A stretch of 64,000 bases of DNA from the NCBI RefSeq assembly GCF_020524585.1, contig NZ_JAIVLK010000002.1, positions 1 through 64,000 on the forward strand. Reading direction: 5' to 3'. The position numbers were made by a program, and so were the translations under genes. Below are positions 1 to 9,726 of this stretch, one piece after another. How positions within the stretch are numbered: position 1 is the stretch's first letter; the number at the start of each line of letters is the position of its first letter. The notes under the pieces were generated by a model that had not been told where the DNA came from, did no database searches, and saw only the letters and a list, made by a program, of their open reading frames with translations. This stretch comes from Celeribacter naphthalenivorans. GTDB taxonomy: Bacteria > Pseudomonadota > Alphaproteobacteria > Rhodobacterales > Rhodobacteraceae.

Positions 1-115
1 GACTTTGGAGACGACGGAAGAAGAACTGATGAACACGGTCTTCCCGCATCCGACGATGTCGGAAATGATGCATGAAGCGGTGCTTGCAGCTTACGGACGG
101 GCGCTGCATATTTGA
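1..115 (+). CDS. lpdA: dihydrolipoyl dehydrogenase, C-terminal end (partial)
   Basis: The window opens inside this gene. Reading from base 2, the last 37 codons end at a TGA at 113-115. The visible peptide has the HPTMSE segment (His-Pro-Thr-x-Ser-Glu) and the GRALHI ending typical of the E3 subunit of 2-oxoacid dehydrogenase complexes, where the His of this segment helps catalysis at the dimer interface. E3 reoxidises lipoamide using FAD and NAD+. Only the interface-domain tail is present, so the identity rests on this short match and the rest of the gene cannot be described. Confidence 0.75.
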   Translation, partial: TLETTEEELMNTVFPHPTMSEMMHEAVLAAYGRALHI

Positions 116-142
116 GGGGTATTCTCTTAGAAAGTAACCCCT

Positions 143-502
143 TTGAAACATTGTTGTTTAATCGAGATTGGTCGCGCCTATGGTGCGGCTGATTTCGCGC
201 TTCTCGAGGCGGCATTTGGCGCGACGGATATTCCGCTGTTCCTGCATGGGGCGCAGACCCACATGATCCGTTCAGAGATGGCGCTCGCTTTCGGTGGTAT
301 GCCGATCACTGTACCTGCCAGCCGGTGGAAAGAGGCCACTGCACTCTTGGCGGAGATCGCGCCGAAGCACGAATTTCGCCTCCGTTGGCCTCTGGCCGTT
401 CCTCTTGTGGTGATCTCATTCCTGTTCGGCGTGGTGCCGGTGCATTTCAATGCGACTTTTCCACGGTTCCGTGTGGTCGATGAAAGCATGCCAATGGCGT
501 GA
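143..502 (+). CDS. small DUF2007-like protein with one membrane segment
   Basis: 119 residues from a TTG start, which is uncertain because no strong ribosome site is visible. Residues about 8-75 resemble the DUF2007-type 'signal transducing' fold: an ageing-type helix (AADFALLEAAFGA), a IPLFLHG strand and a LAFGGMPITVP segment followed by WKEATALLAEI. A hydrophobic stretch at about 82-100 could be one membrane helix near the C-terminus. It follows the lpdA end by 27 bases and could be its last operon member. Function unknown; the family link is by eye. Confidence 0.55.
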   Translation: MKHCCLIEIGRAYGAADFALLEAAFGATDIPLFLHGAQTHMIRSEMALAFGGMPITVPASRWKEATALLAEIAPKHEFRLRWPLAVPLVVISFLFGVVPVHFNATFPRFRVVDESMPMA

Positions 503-578
503 TGTATCAATATCTGTGATGGGTGATATTATATGCGCCCCTCTTGTGCATAAATGTAGGTCATGTAATCTGACGCTT

Positions 579-1544
579 ATGACTGATTGGGATTCTCTTC
601 GTTACATTCTCGCCGTGGCGCGCGAGGGCGGGCTTTCGGGCGCGGCGCGTGTGCTTGGCGTGAACCATGCGACCGTGTCGCGGCAATTGGCCAAGGCCGA
701 AGATGCCGCAGGGGTTCGTTTCTTCACCCGTTTGGCCTCTGGTCTTCAGCCGACCGAAGCCGGGCAGGTCGCCATTGCACATGCCGAGGAAGTCGAGGCG
801 CGGATGGTCGCGCTCGATATGGCCTTGGCGGCGCGGGACGAGACCGAAGAAGGCGAGCTAAAAGTGACCATTCCGCCCTTGATGGCGGAAGACAATTTTG
901 CCGAAGACATCAAGGAATTCAAGGCGCTGCATCCGGGGATCGACGTGCATCTTCTGGGGGCGACCGAGGTGTTGAACCTGCACCGGCGCGAGGCGGATGT
1001 GGCCATTCGTGTAACTCAGGCGCCGGAAGAAAGTCTTTGGGGCCGGATGGTGACGCCGCAACGCGCGGGTTGGTTTGCCTCGCCCGCGTTTATCGAGCAG
1101 TACAAGGATGTGCTGGAGCGCCGCGATATGGAAACGGCGTTGCCCTATATCGGATTTTCCTCGTGGTTTGCCTCGACACCTGCCGGGTTGTTCACCGATT
1201 TGCCGCCGGTGCGGGTGGCGATCAAGACGGACGATATGGTCTCGGCCATGTCTCTGGCGCGTCAGGGCATGGGGATGGTGCGCACCTCGCATCTTTTGGG
1301 GTCGAGCGATCCGAAACTGGTGCGGGTGCCGGGCGTGCCGCTGTCCGATCATATCCCGATCTGGGTGCTGACCCATCCCGACCTGCGCCATGTGCCGCGG
1401 GTGACGGAATTCATGCGCTTTATCGCCAATAGAATCACGGCCCGCCGCGCGCTCTACATGGGGCCGGACGAAAGCTCGGCCAATGCGGCGACGCGGTCGG
1501 ATGGAGCGAAGCTCGAAGGCATCGCCAGCGAGATTGCGGAATAA
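579..1544 (+). CDS. LysR-family transcriptional regulator
   Basis: 321 residues from ATG 579 (MTDWDSLRYIL). An upstream in-frame extension to 450 exists but does not look like family sequence. Residues 1-60 hold the winged helix-turn-helix (GLSGAARVLGVNHATVSRQ, then FFTRLASGLQPTEAG), a typical LysR DNA-binding end. Residues about 90-300 form the periplasmic-binding-protein-like effector domain. It is a single-gene unit closed by a strong terminator. Target genes and ligand cannot be read from the context, since neither neighbour is divergent from it. Confidence 0.85.
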   Translation: MTDWDSLRYILAVAREGGLSGAARVLGVNHATVSRQLAKAEDAAGVRFFTRLASGLQPTEAGQVAIAHAEEVEARMVALDMALAARDETEEGELKVTIPPLMAEDNFAEDIKEFKALHPGIDVHLLGATEVLNLHRREADVAIRVTQAPEESLWGRMVTPQRAGWFASPAFIEQYKDVLERRDMETALPYIGFSSWFASTPAGLFTDLPPVRVAIKTDDMVSAMSLARQGMGMVRTSHLLGSSDPKLVRVPGVPLSDHIPIWVLTHPDLRHVPRVTEFMRFIANRITARRALYMGPDESSANAATRSDGAKLEGIASEIAE

Positions 1545-1548
1545 GAAA

Positions 1549-1571
1549 GCGGCCTCTCAGGGCCGCTTTTT
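1549..1571 (+). terminator. intrinsic terminator after the LysR gene
   Basis: GCGGCC stem (1549-1554), six-base loop, GGCCGC (1561-1566), followed by TTTTT. It lies 5 bases after the LysR stop codon. Confidence 0.85.
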
Positions 1572-1595
1572 CATATCTGTGACGTGATTGTTGTC

Positions 1596-1958
1596 TCAAA
1601 CGTTGTGCAACTCGCCGCCACCCGAGACCCAATCGTGCAGCCCGCCAAGGTTTTGCACGTCTTCGTGGCCCAGAGATTTCAACAGGCGCACTCCGCCCGA
1701 CGACCGCGCACCCGAGGCGCAATAGAGCACTTTCGTCGTCTTGGTGTCCTTCATTTCCGGCAGGCAGCCGGGCGAGGCGGGATCGCATTTCGCCTGAAGC
1801 CCTTGCAACGGAATATGCAGCGCGCCTGTCGCGGTGCCGGACATATGCAGCTCCATCCCGTCGCGCACGTCGACCAGCACCAAAGTGCCCTGTGCCATCC
1901 CGGCTTTGACATCGTCCACAGAGATTTTCGGAGCGCTGCCGCCAAACAATCCAAACAT
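1596..1958 (-). CDS. rhodanese-domain protein
   Basis: 120 residues, starting MFGLFGG at ATG 1956-1958 with AAAGGTG just upstream; a longer frame to 2036 lacks family sequence. It is a single rhodanese domain: VLVDVRDGMEL and GALHIPLQGL early, then the active loop CASGARS with the persulfide-forming cysteine. Rhodaneses move sulfane sulfur; the acceptor is not known here. It is divergent from uvrA, whose SOS box and promoter lie in the shared 226-base gap. Confidence 0.85.
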   Translation of the reverse strand: MFGLFGGSAPKISVDDVKAGMAQGTLVLVDVRDGMELHMSGTATGALHIPLQGLQAKCDPASPGCLPEMKDTKTTKVLYCASGARSSGGVRLLKSLGHEDVQNLGGLHDWVSGGGELHNV

Positions 1959-2101
1959 CGTTTCACCTTTGCAGTCAGTGTTCTTGTTTGACGCTTTGTA
2001 ACGCGGCGACGAGGGGGGCGTCTGTGACCAAATCACTCAGATGGGGCAGGTGGGTTGTCCTAAATGTGGGATCGGTGAAAAAAGGGGCGATCTGTGCGAT
2101 A

Positions 2102-2116
2102 GTTCTTGTTATGTTC
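2102..2116 (+). promoter_or_regulatory. LexA (SOS) box upstream of uvrA
   Basis: GTTC (2102-2105), seven bases, GTTC (2113-2116): an exact match to the direct-repeat LexA operator known in alphaproteobacteria. It ends 11 bases before the likely -35 element and 68 bases before the uvrA ATG, a sensible place for repression. Confidence 0.75.
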
Positions 2117-2127
2117 TCAATTTCCTG

Positions 2128-2156
2128 TTGGAACGGCGCAAGCTCTCCACTAGATA
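2128..2156 (+). promoter_or_regulatory. likely uvrA promoter
   Basis: TTGGAA (2128-2133), a 17-base spacer, TAGATA (2151-2156), close to sigma-70 consensus with ideal spacing. Transcription would begin about 20 bases before the uvrA ATG at 2185. Confidence 0.6.
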
Positions 2157-2184
2157 TGAGGGCAGAAACCGAGTGGGGTGCCCG

Positions 2185-5049
2185 ATGGCCGAGTTGAAAT
2201 CGATCGAAGTGCGCGGAGCGCGCGAACACAACCTCAAAGGCGTGGATGTGGACATCCCGCGCGACGAGTTGGTGGTGATCACCGGGCTGTCCGGCTCGGG
2301 TAAATCCTCGCTGGCCTTTGATACGATCTATGCAGAGGGGCAGCGGCGCTATGTCGAAAGTCTCTCGGCCTATGCGCGGCAGTTCCTCGACATGATGGGC
2401 AAGCCGGATGTGGATCACATTTCCGGTCTCAGCCCGGCGATTTCCATCGAGCAAAAGACCACGTCGAAGAACCCGCGCTCGACCGTCGGCACGGTGACGG
2501 AGATTTACGACTACCTGCGTTTGCTGTTTGCCCGCGCGGGCACGCCCTATAGCCCCACGACCGGCGAGCCGATTGAGGCGCAGCAGGTGCAAGACATGGT
2601 GGACATCACCATGCGGATGGAGGAGGGCACGCGCGGATACCTCTTGGCGCCCATCGTACGTGACCGAAAAGGCGAATATCGCAAGGAATTTCTGGAGCTT
2701 AGGAAGCAGGGATTTCAGCGCGTAAAGGTCGACGGCGAGTTCTACGACCTCGACGAGCCGCCCACGTTGGACAAGAAATTCCGCCACAATATCGACGTGG
2801 TGGTGGACCGGATCGTGGTGCGTGAGGGCTTGGAGACGCGTCTGGCGGACAGTCTTCGCACGGCTCTGGACCTGGCTGACGGGATCGCCATTTTGGAAAC
2901 TGCGCCGAAAGAGGGCGAGCCGGAGCGCATCACATTTTCCGAGAATTTCGCCTGTCCGGTGTCTGGGTTCACGATCCCTGAAATTGAACCGCGGCTGTTT
3001 TCCTTTAATGCGCCCTTCGGGGCCTGTCCGCATTGTGACGGGCTTGGTGTCGAGCTGTTCTTTGACGAACGCCTCGTGGTGCCGGATGCGGCGCTGAAAG
3101 TGGCGGATGGGGCGATTGCGCCCTGGCGCAAGGGCAAGACGCCCTATTTCCTGCAAACCATTGAGGCGCTTGCGAAACATTACGGGTTCAAACCCTCGAC
3201 GCCGTGGAAAAACTTGCCCGCCAAGGTGCAGAACATGTTCCTCTACGGCTCCGGTGAGGAAGAGATCAAATTCCGCTATGACGACGGCGGGCGGGTCTAT
3301 GAGATCGAGCGCAGCTTTGAGGGTGTGATCCCCAATATGGAGCGGCGCTATCGCGAGACCGACAGCAATTGGGTGCGCGAAGAATTCGAGCGTTACCAGA
3401 ACAACCGGCCCTGTGGCCATTGCGGCGGCTACCGCCTGCGTGAGGAGGCTCTGGCCGTTAAGATCGACCAGCATCACGTCGGGCAGGTGGTGGAGAAATC
3501 CATCAAAGAGGCGTTTCTCTGGATCGACGGGGTGATGGAGACGCTCAGCCCGCAGAAACAGGAGATCGCGCGGGCCATCGTCAAGGAAATCCGCGAGCGC
3601 TTGGGCTTTCTCAACAACGTCGGTCTCGAATACCTCACGATGAGCCGCAACGCGGGCACACTTTCGGGCGGCGAGAGCCAGCGGATTCGTCTGGCGTCGC
3701 AGATCGGCTCGGGGCTTCAGGGTGTGCTTTATGTCCTCGATGAGCCATCCATCGGCTTGCACCAGCGGGACAACGACCGGCTGATCGGCACGCTCAAGAA
3801 CCTGCGCGATCAGGGCAACACGGTGATCGTGGTCGAGCATGACGAGGACATGATCCGCGAGGCGGATTACGTCTTTGACATGGGGCCGGGCGCGGGGGTG
3901 CATGGCGGTCAGGTGGTCGCCAAAGGCACGCCGCAGGAGATCGAAGGGGACGCCGCTTCGCTCACCGGGCAATACCTGTCGGGCACGCGCGAGATCGCCG
4001 TGCCGACAGAGCGCCGCAAGGGCAATGGCAAGAAATTGACCGTGGTGAAAGCGACCGGCAACAACCTCAAAGAGGTCACCGCCGACTTCCCGCTGGGCAA
4101 ATTCGTCTGCGTTTCCGGCGTGTCGGGCGGGGGCAAATCGACGCTCACCATCGAGACACTGTATAAGACCGCTGCGACCCGTCTGAACGGCGCGCGGGAG
4201 ACGCCTGCGCCCTGCGAAACCATCAAAGGGTTTGAGCATCTCGACAAGGTGATCGACATCGACCAACGTCCCATCGGCCGCACCCCGCGGTCGAACCCGG
4301 CGACCTACACCGGCGCCTTCACCCCGATCCGCGACTGGTTTGCCGGTCTGCCGGAATCGAAAGCGCGGGGCTATAAACCGGGCCGGTTTAGTTTCAATGT
4401 CAAAGGTGGGCGTTGCGAGGCCTGTCAGGGCGACGGTGTGATCAAGATCGAGATGCATTTTCTGCCTGACGTTTACGTCGAATGCGAGACCTGTAAGGGC
4501 AAGCGCTACAATCGCGAAACTCTGGAAATTCAGTTTAAAGGCAAAAGCATAGCCGACGTTCTTGATATGACGGTCGAGGATGCGCAGGAGTTCTTTAAAG
4601 CCGTGCCGTCGATCCGCGAAAAGATGGATGCGCTGATGCGCGTGGGGCTAGGCTACATCAAAGTCGGGCAACAGGCGACGACGCTCTCGGGCGGTGAGGC
4701 GCAGCGGGTGAAGCTGTCGAAAGAGCTGGCGAAACGCTCCACCGGGCGGACGCTTTATATCCTCGACGAGCCGACCACGGGGCTGCATTTCGAGGATGTG
4801 AAAAAGCTTTTGGAAGTGCTGCACGAGCTGGTCGATCAGGGCAATTCGATGATCGTGATCGAGCACAATCTCGACGTGATCAAAACCGCAGATCATATCA
4901 TCGACATCGGTCCCGAAGGCGGTGACGGCGGCGGGCAAATTGTGGCCTCCGGCACGCCCGAAAAGGTGGCCGAGGTCGCGGCGTCCCACACCGGGCGCTA
5001 CCTCAAGCCAATGCTGGACAAAGCCGCCAGTCGGAAGGCGGCGGAATGA
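2185..5049 (+). CDS. uvrA: excinuclease ABC subunit UvrA
   Basis: 954 residues from ATG 2185 ([20 protein letters not shown]), the usual length; an open frame back to 2041 is leader sequence holding the promoter. UvrA is the damage-sensing ATPase of nucleotide excision repair, loading UvrB on distorted DNA. It has two ABC modules. Walker A motifs are GLSGSGKSS (about residue 32) and GVSGGGKST (about 645). Signatures are LSGGESQR and LSGGEAQR, and Walker B segments are YVLDEPS and YILDEPT. Zinc-finger cysteine pairs (CPHCDG, CGHCGG, CEACQG, CETCKG) are present. Its SOS box implies induction by DNA damage. The Nudix gene overlaps its stop codon. Confidence 0.97.
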   Translation: MAELKSIEVRGAREHNLKGVDVDIPRDELVVITGLSGSGKSSLAFDTIYAEGQRRYVESLSAYARQFLDMMGKPDVDHISGLSPAISIEQKTTSKNPRSTVGTVTEIYDYLRLLFARAGTPYSPTTGEPIEAQQVQDMVDITMRMEEGTRGYLLAPIVRDRKGEYRKEFLELRKQGFQRVKVDGEFYDLDEPPTLDKKFRHNIDVVVDRIVVREGLETRLADSLRTALDLADGIAILETAPKEGEPERITFSENFACPVSGFTIPEIEPRLFSFNAPFGACPHCDGLGVELFFDERLVVPDAALKVADGAIAPWRKGKTPYFLQTIEALAKHYGFKPSTPWKNLPAKVQNMFLYGSGEEEIKFRYDDGGRVYEIERSFEGVIPNMERRYRETDSNWVREEFERYQNNRPCGHCGGYRLREEALAVKIDQHHVGQVVEKSIKEAFLWIDGVMETLSPQKQEIARAIVKEIRERLGFLNNVGLEYLTMSRNAGTLSGGESQRIRLASQIGSGLQGVLYVLDEPSIGLHQRDNDRLIGTLKNLRDQGNTVIVVEHDEDMIREADYVFDMGPGAGVHGGQVVAKGTPQEIEGDAASLTGQYLSGTREIAVPTERRKGNGKKLTVVKATGNNLKEVTADFPLGKFVCVSGVSGGGKSTLTIETLYKTAATRLNGARETPAPCETIKGFEHLDKVIDIDQRPIGRTPRSNPATYTGAFTPIRDWFAGLPESKARGYKPGRFSFNVKGGRCEACQGDGVIKIEMHFLPDVYVECETCKGKRYNRETLEIQFKGKSIADVLDMTVEDAQEFFKAVPSIREKMDALMRVGLGYIKVGQQATTLSGGEAQRVKLSKELAKRSTGRTLYILDEPTTGLHFEDVKKLLEVLHELVDQGNSMIVIEHNLDVIKTADHIIDIGPEGGDGGGQIVASGTPEKVAEVAASHTGRYLKPMLDKAASRKAAE

Positions 5050-5465
5050 CGGCCCCGACGATAGGAACGCCAAAACTCGCGGTGCTTGCGGTCTGTGAAC
5101 GCGACGGAAAATTCCTCATGGTCCAGCGCGGCAAAGCGCCCGCGCGCGGCTCTTGGGGCTTTCCCGGCGGGCATGTGGAATTCGGCGAGCCTCTGGCCGA
5201 GGCAGCGGTGCGCGAGCTTCATGAGGAGACCGGTGTGGTGGCGACTGCGGGTGCTGTCATCGACCATGTCGAGTTGATCGAAGCGGGGGCCTACCACTTT
5301 CTGCTCATGGCGGTGCGCTGCGACTACGTGTCTGGCGAAGCGGTCGCCGCCGACGATGCGGCGGATGTGGATTGGATGAGCCTCGACGAGCTTTTGACGA
5401 CCACGCGGGAGCTGTCACAGGACGTGACACGTGTGGCGCGGAGGGCTTTGAACTCTCAGTTATGA
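5046..5465 (+). CDS. Nudix hydrolase
   Basis: 139 residues; the ATG overlaps the uvrA stop (ATGA at 5046-5049), so the two are co-translated. The Nudix box is complete: [20 protein letters not shown] then ETGV, with the metal-binding REL-HEE glutamates. Such enzymes hydrolyse nucleoside diphosphates linked to another group; a nucleotide-pool or NDP-sugar role is possible but the substrate cannot be read. Coupling to uvrA suggests SOS co-expression. Its 3' end overlaps the convergent membrane gene by six bases. Confidence 0.85.
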   Translation: MTAPTIGTPKLAVLAVCERDGKFLMVQRGKAPARGSWGFPGGHVEFGEPLAEAAVRELHEETGVVATAGAVIDHVELIEAGAYHFLLMAVRCDYVSGEAVAADDAADVDWMSLDELLTTTRELSQDVTRVARRALNSQL

Positions 5466-6233
5466 CTTTCGGTCATTTCGGGGAATATCTAGCGCCGGGT
5501 CTATAATCCATTGGCAGCCCGATGGGATATGCGTCGCGTTCGGCCTCAGCAGGGCTGCGAGCTTTTCGCGTGGTGTGTCGGCAAGAAGGCCGCTGTACAG
5601 AAAGCCACTATTTGCCGTACATGTGATGTTATTTGGAGCAAGAAAAACAATCAGAGCGAGCGCGCGTGTAGAGAGCTGAGGCTTGATGTCATCACCATTT
5701 GTAAAATGGATGCGAGCGGATTGAATGCTTGATCGTGTGCCTCTTTGATACTCAAATGCTACCTCTGTTATGTCCGACATTTGGTATATGCTGCGCTGCC
5801 CGAATGCTCCGACCTGTGTGATGCTTGTTATTGAAATGCGCGTTGCAGGGATAAGGCACCAGAGGGACAGCATGAGGAGAAAAACGCCAAAGGATGCACT
5901 CGTGATCAGTCCTCGCCTGACCTCCGAGATTTTTGTTTTTACATATTTGGTACGTTTTTTTTTGAGAAGGGGGGAGAGGTCGCGCAGGAGCGAGGCGAAC
6001 CAGATGATAAAGATGGCCGCCAACAAAGTTAAGATCCAGGTCAGCGCAAAGAAATGGCCTGGCGTTGTGTAGCTGGTCGCCGTGTTAGGGTGCAAAAGTT
6101 TGAAAACGCCATATGCCAAAGAATGCATGGCGAAGAACAAGAGTAGAAGAACCGGTATGACGACCAACACGATCACAACCCCGGTGAGGCATGATTTTAA
6201 TTTATTAAGAATTTCAGTGAGTGATTTGGGCAT
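5460..6233 (-). CDS. hypothetical membrane protein
   Basis: 257 residues from ATG 6231-6233. Three hydrophobic segments are visible: about residues 17-45 (VVIVLVVIPVLLLLFFAM), 62-82 and 110-130. A soluble C-terminal part follows, with a QMSDITEVAFEYQRG strand pattern reminiscent of bacterial PH-like domains. Codon use is clearly more AT-rich than its neighbours, which suggests acquisition. The family is not recognised. Confidence 0.65.
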   Translation of the reverse strand: MPKSLTEILNKLKSCLTGVVIVLVVIPVLLLLFFAMHSLAYGVFKLLHPNTATSYTTPGHFFALTWILTLLAAIFIIWFASLLRDLSPLLKKKRTKYVKTKISEVRRGLITSASFGVFLLMLSLWCLIPATRISITSITQVGAFGQRSIYQMSDITEVAFEYQRGTRSSIQSARIHFTNGDDIKPQLSTRALALIVFLAPNNITCTANSGFLYSGLLADTPREKLAALLRPNATHIPSGCQWIIDPALDIPRNDRKS

Positions 6234-6331
6234 GTTGAATAAGATGACTTAAAGGAAATCGCTAAGATTTTATGCCGAAATCTTCAATTTTCAAAAGTCA
6301 TTTTAAGCACATCGGTTGTTCGAGACGTAAA

Positions 6332-7057
6332 TTAAGTGAGGTGATGCTTTCGTCTGAAGGCATTGAAACTTAAACACAAAAGTAGGATTGCACCGAGTGC
6401 GGCCAGCCCTGCAATGCCCCATTCCGAGCCCCAGTTTTTCACCACGATGGCGATCAAAGCCCAAGCCGTGCCCAGAGCATAAAGCGGCGCGTCGGGGCGC
6501 AGGCGCGTGCCCGCATAGGCCACCGCAAGCGCGCCAATGAGGCAGATGTAGGCCCAGCCGACCGCGCCGAAAATAATGCCATAGCCCGCGCCGACATAGC
6601 CCAAAGATGCAAAGGACGCCGCCGTCAGCCAGCCCGCAAACAGAGCATTCGGTGCGCGGGCGAGCCACGGGTCGAGCACGGGCGCGCGGCTCATGGCTTT
6701 GAGCGCAAAGGCCAGCATGGCAAAGATCATCACTGTGGCGAGGATCGGGCTGGCGACCGCGACGCTCAGCCAAGGTGTGCCTATGAGGAGCGCGATGATC
6801 AAAGGTCCCCGCATCGGAGCCCAGTCGGGGGCGTCGTGGCGTTTTAGGCCCACGGCGGCGGAAATGATGAGCCAAAGATAAATCACACCCCAGATCGAGA
6901 ACGCATATCCCGCAGGGCCCACGGGCGCATTGTCTTGCGGGATTGGAAAGTCGGCCGGGTCGTAGCCGCGGAAATCGGGCGCCAGAAGCGGTCCGGCGAT
7001 GGCAAAGGCCAATGCGGCTGCGAGGTGGAGAAGGGCGATCAGGCGTGTGTTCCTCAT
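6332..7057 (-). CDS. TspO/MBR-like tryptophan-rich membrane protein
   Basis: 241 residues, about seven hydrophobic segments. The FSIWGVIYLWL stretch (about residues 53-63) and Trp-containing repeats (WAPMRG, WLSVAV, WLTAASF, WAYICL) resemble the tryptophan-rich sensory protein / TspO superfamily, although it is longer than classical TspO (about 160). TspO proteins bind tetrapyrroles and affect pigment or stress regulation in related bacteria. Assignment to the wider family is moderate; function is open. It lies downstream of the serS terminator. Confidence 0.55.
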   Translation of the reverse strand: MRNTRLIALLHLAAALAFAIAGPLLAPDFRGYDPADFPIPQDNAPVGPAGYAFSIWGVIYLWLIISAAVGLKRHDAPDWAPMRGPLIIALLIGTPWLSVAVASPILATVMIFAMLAFALKAMSRAPVLDPWLARAPNALFAGWLTAASFASLGYVGAGYGIIFGAVGWAYICLIGALAVAYAGTRLRPDAPLYALGTAWALIAIVVKNWGSEWGIAGLAALGAILLLCLSFNAFRRKHHLT

Positions 7058-7074
7058 AGGCTTGATCTAGAACG

Positions 7075-7104
7075 AAAAACGGCGCCGTAAAGGACGCCGT
7101 TTTT
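7075..7104 (-). terminator. terminator after serS (bidirectional)
   Basis: AAAAACGGCG (7075-7084) pairs with CGCCGTTTTT (7095-7104) around a ten-base loop, giving U-runs on both strands. It closes serS on the minus strand. Confidence 0.8.
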
Positions 7105-7107
7105 GAT

Positions 7108-7130
7108 GAGTATTTGTCGCAGCAAAGGAG
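7108..7130 (+). repeat. GAGTATTT-type intergenic motif, copy 1
   Basis: Reads GAGTATTT, four bases, GCAG then CAAAGGAGG. It lies between the serS stop and its terminator. It matches four other copies in the window (13298, 22632, 43836, 59487). Confidence 0.5.
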
Positions 7131-7132
7131 GT

Positions 7133-8425
7133 TCAGACGAGTTGGCCTTCGGCTGTCAGCGTCAGCTTGCCGCGCAGGTAGGGCGAGAGCGCCTCGGGCA
7201 GGGTGACGGAGCCGTCGGCGTTCTGACCGTTTTCCAGCACGGCGATGAGTGTGCGACCGACCGCGAGGCCCGAGCCGTTCAGCGTGTGGAGGAATTCCGG
7301 TTTGCCGCCGTCTTTGGGCTTGAACCGCGCGTTCATGCGGCGCGCCTGGAAATCGCCACAGGTCGAGACCGAGGAGATTTCGCGGTATTTGTCCTGACCG
7401 GGCAGCCAGACCTCGATGTCATGGGTGCGCACGGCGCCAAAACCGATGTCACCAGAGCAGAGTTTGACGGTGCGGTAGGGCAGGCCGAGGGCCTCGAGGA
7501 TATTCTGCGCTTGCGTGGTCATGCGGATGTGTTCCGCCTCAGACTCGTCGGGGCGGGTGATGGAGACCATCTCGACCTTTTCGAACTGGTGCTGGCGCAG
7601 CATACCGGAGGTATCACGACCCGCAGAACCGGCCTCAGAGCGGAAACACTGCGTGTCGGCGACATAGCGGCGCGGCAGGTAATCTTCGTCGACGGTCACG
7701 TTGTTGACGATGTTGGTCAGTGTCACCTCGGCGGTCGGGATCAGCCACCAGCCATCGGTGGTTTGATAGCTGTCCTCGCCGAATTTCGGCAATTGCCCTG
7801 TGCCGTAGAGCATCTCTTCGCGCACCAGAACGGGGGTCATGGTTTCGGTCAGCCCGTGGTTGTCGACATGGGTGTCGATCATGAACTGCGCCAGCGCGCG
7901 GTGGATGCGGGCCACGGCGCCGGAGAGCAGGACAAAGCGCGCGCCGGAGAGTTTCGCCGCCGTTTCAAAATCCATCCCGGCTTTGACGCCGTCGATCTCG
8001 TAATGCTCTTTCGGCGCGAAATCGAAGGTCGCAGGCGTGCCCCAGCGGTGAATCTCGACGTTGTCGTCCTCATCCGCGCCATCCGGCACGTCGGCGGCCA
8101 TGATGTTGGGTAGGCCCATGAGAATGTCACGCAGGCGCTCGTCCTCGGCCTTGGCTTCGTCATTGAGCCGGGCAATTTCGGCCTTTTTCTCGGCCACAAG
8201 CGCGCGAAGACGTTCGAACTCGGCCTCGTCGCCTTTCGCTTTGGCGGCACCAACCTCTTTGGAGGCTTTGTTCTGCTCGGCCTTGGCCTCTTCCGCGGCG
8301 GCAATCTTGGCCCGGCGGTCGGCGTCGAGCGCGAGGACCTCGGAAGACACGCCAGACAACCCTCTGCGCGCCATGGCGGCGTCGAAAGCTTCGGGGTTTT
8401 CGCGAATGGCCTTGATGTCATGCAT
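7133..8425 (-). CDS. serS: seryl-tRNA synthetase
   Basis: 430 residues from ATG at 8423-8425 ([14 protein letters not shown]), the conserved start; a 16-residue upstream extension is not family-like. This class II synthetase charges tRNA-Ser and tRNA-Sec. The N-terminal coiled-coil arm (about 30-105, rich in Ala/Glu/Lys) grips the tRNA long arm. Motif 2 ([17 protein letters not shown]) and motif 3 ([16 protein letters not shown]) carry the ATP-binding arginines. It is a single-gene unit with its own terminator. Confidence 0.96.
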   Translation of the reverse strand: MHDIKAIRENPEAFDAAMARRGLSGVSSEVLALDADRRAKIAAAEEAKAEQNKASKEVGAAKAKGDEAEFERLRALVAEKKAEIARLNDEAKAEDERLRDILMGLPNIMAADVPDGADEDDNVEIHRWGTPATFDFAPKEHYEIDGVKAGMDFETAAKLSGARFVLLSGAVARIHRALAQFMIDTHVDNHGLTETMTPVLVREEMLYGTGQLPKFGEDSYQTTDGWWLIPTAEVTLTNIVNNVTVDEDYLPRRYVADTQCFRSEAGSAGRDTSGMLRQHQFEKVEMVSITRPDESEAEHIRMTTQAQNILEALGLPYRTVKLCSGDIGFGAVRTHDIEVWLPGQDKYREISSVSTCGDFQARRMNARFKPKDGGKPEFLHTLNGSGLAVGRTLIAVLENGQNADGSVTLPEALSPYLRGKLTLTAEGQLV

Positions 8426-8497
8426 CGGTTGGGTCCTCGGGGTCGTTGGTTGGGTTTGCGAAGGCTTATGCAACAGGGGGCGAAAGGAGGGAAGGGG

Positions 8498-9637
8498 TTA
8501 GACGTCTCGCTCAAGCCATTTTTCATAGGCTTTTATAAATTGTCCGTCATGCCATTGTTTTTCCCAGACATGTGATAGGTCTGGCCGGGTTTTCAGGTTC
8601 TCCAAAATACGATCTGACCAAACTGTTTCGCGATCTGTGAAAATGAATTTCCGTTGAGATGCTGTTAGTTGGAGGTTTGAGCTGTCACATTTTCTGAAGG
8701 CAGCATAGTCAAAGCAAGTGTTAACGCGATCTGTCCCTTCCGAGAATTCGCATTCTAAAAATAGGCAAAGGTCCACATTGGCGTCGCGAAAATTTGTGTT
8801 TTTGAAGCGGAAGTTGTGGAACTGTGCACCTTCGAGACGAGCATTTCTGAAATTAATAGTTACCGCCTCAATTGTTTCGGAAAAGACTGCGCCTTGGAGG
8901 TTGGTTTCTGAAAGGTTGAAGCCATATCCTTCTGGAATTGGGCCATTGCAGAGAATTTCAATGGCGGTCTGAATGTCCGGACGAGGACGAATGAATCTTC
9001 TCCAGTTGGCGTTTAGTTCACCTAATGGAGCTTGGCCTAAACCTGCTGCTGATAAAGCATCATATTCCGATGCGCCACGGCCAAGTTCGGTATGATAAAT
9101 TTGTGTATTGTAAGAAGCTGCTGTTTCTACCGGAGCATTTGTGCGGATATATGCACAGATCAAATCAATTGCCTGAATGGCATCTTGTTCGCGACCAAGC
9201 ATTAGTCTTTCCAGAGCGTAGAGGCCGCCGATACGAGCTTCCATGACAGGTAAGGTTTTGTCGCTCTCTGGTGCCGTAGGCTGAACTTTGGATAAGTTTT
9301 CTGTGGCTTTATTGATCAAATCTGCAAAATGACTTTGCTCCGCAATATCCGTCTGCTTCTGACGCACAATCGCTTGCCATGCTACGAATGGCGCACCGAA
9401 GGCGGCGGCGAGCAAGAGGCCGATATTGCGTGCCGCAGCGGACGGGTCTCCGCTTTCATCGCCGTTTATGACGTAGAGTGTCAGTGCCTTAATCAGTCCG
9501 GCAAGGCCAGCAATGCCAATAACAAGTGCCACTAAGAACAACGCAAAGCCCAAGAAACCACCAAGTCCACGTGCTTTCCCCCAATCTGGAGTACGTGTGT
9601 AACCGAGCCATTCCCAAAAACTGTTCTTTTCTGACAT
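8498..9637 (-). CDS. membrane-anchored pentapeptide-repeat protein
   Basis: 379 residues. Two N-terminal membrane helices (about residues 26-54 and 72-90) are followed by a soluble region. Residues about 240-310 show A(D/N)LxX-type pentapeptide repeats (NLSETNLQGAVFSE, NARLEGAQFHNFRF, NTNFRDANVDLCLF), which form a right-handed quadrilateral helix. Base composition is less GC-rich than the flanks, pointing to transfer. Pentapeptide proteins of this layout are common but mostly uncharacterised; no function is assigned. The ATG is 90 bases from the divergent glyoxalase gene. Confidence 0.7.
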   Translation of the reverse strand: MSEKNSFWEWLGYTRTPDWGKARGLGGFLGFALFLVALVIGIAGLAGLIKALTLYVINGDESGDPSAAARNIGLLLAAAFGAPFVAWQAIVRQKQTDIAEQSHFADLINKATENLSKVQPTAPESDKTLPVMEARIGGLYALERLMLGREQDAIQAIDLICAYIRTNAPVETAASYNTQIYHTELGRGASEYDALSAAGLGQAPLGELNANWRRFIRPRPDIQTAIEILCNGPIPEGYGFNLSETNLQGAVFSETIEAVTINFRNARLEGAQFHNFRFKNTNFRDANVDLCLFLECEFSEGTDRVNTCFDYAAFRKCDSSNLQLTASQRKFIFTDRETVWSDRILENLKTRPDLSHVWEKQWHDGQFIKAYEKWLERDV

Positions 9638-9726
9638 CTCGCAATTCCATTCGTCAAATCTATCCCTATATCCCCCACAACCCCGCGTTCCGCCAAGCCC
9701 AAACCACCAACCCCAAAGGACCCACC

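Noticed and set aside
1975-4458. 827-residue open frame on the minus strand
   Set aside because: Antisense of uvrA; uvrA motifs are complete on the plus strand.
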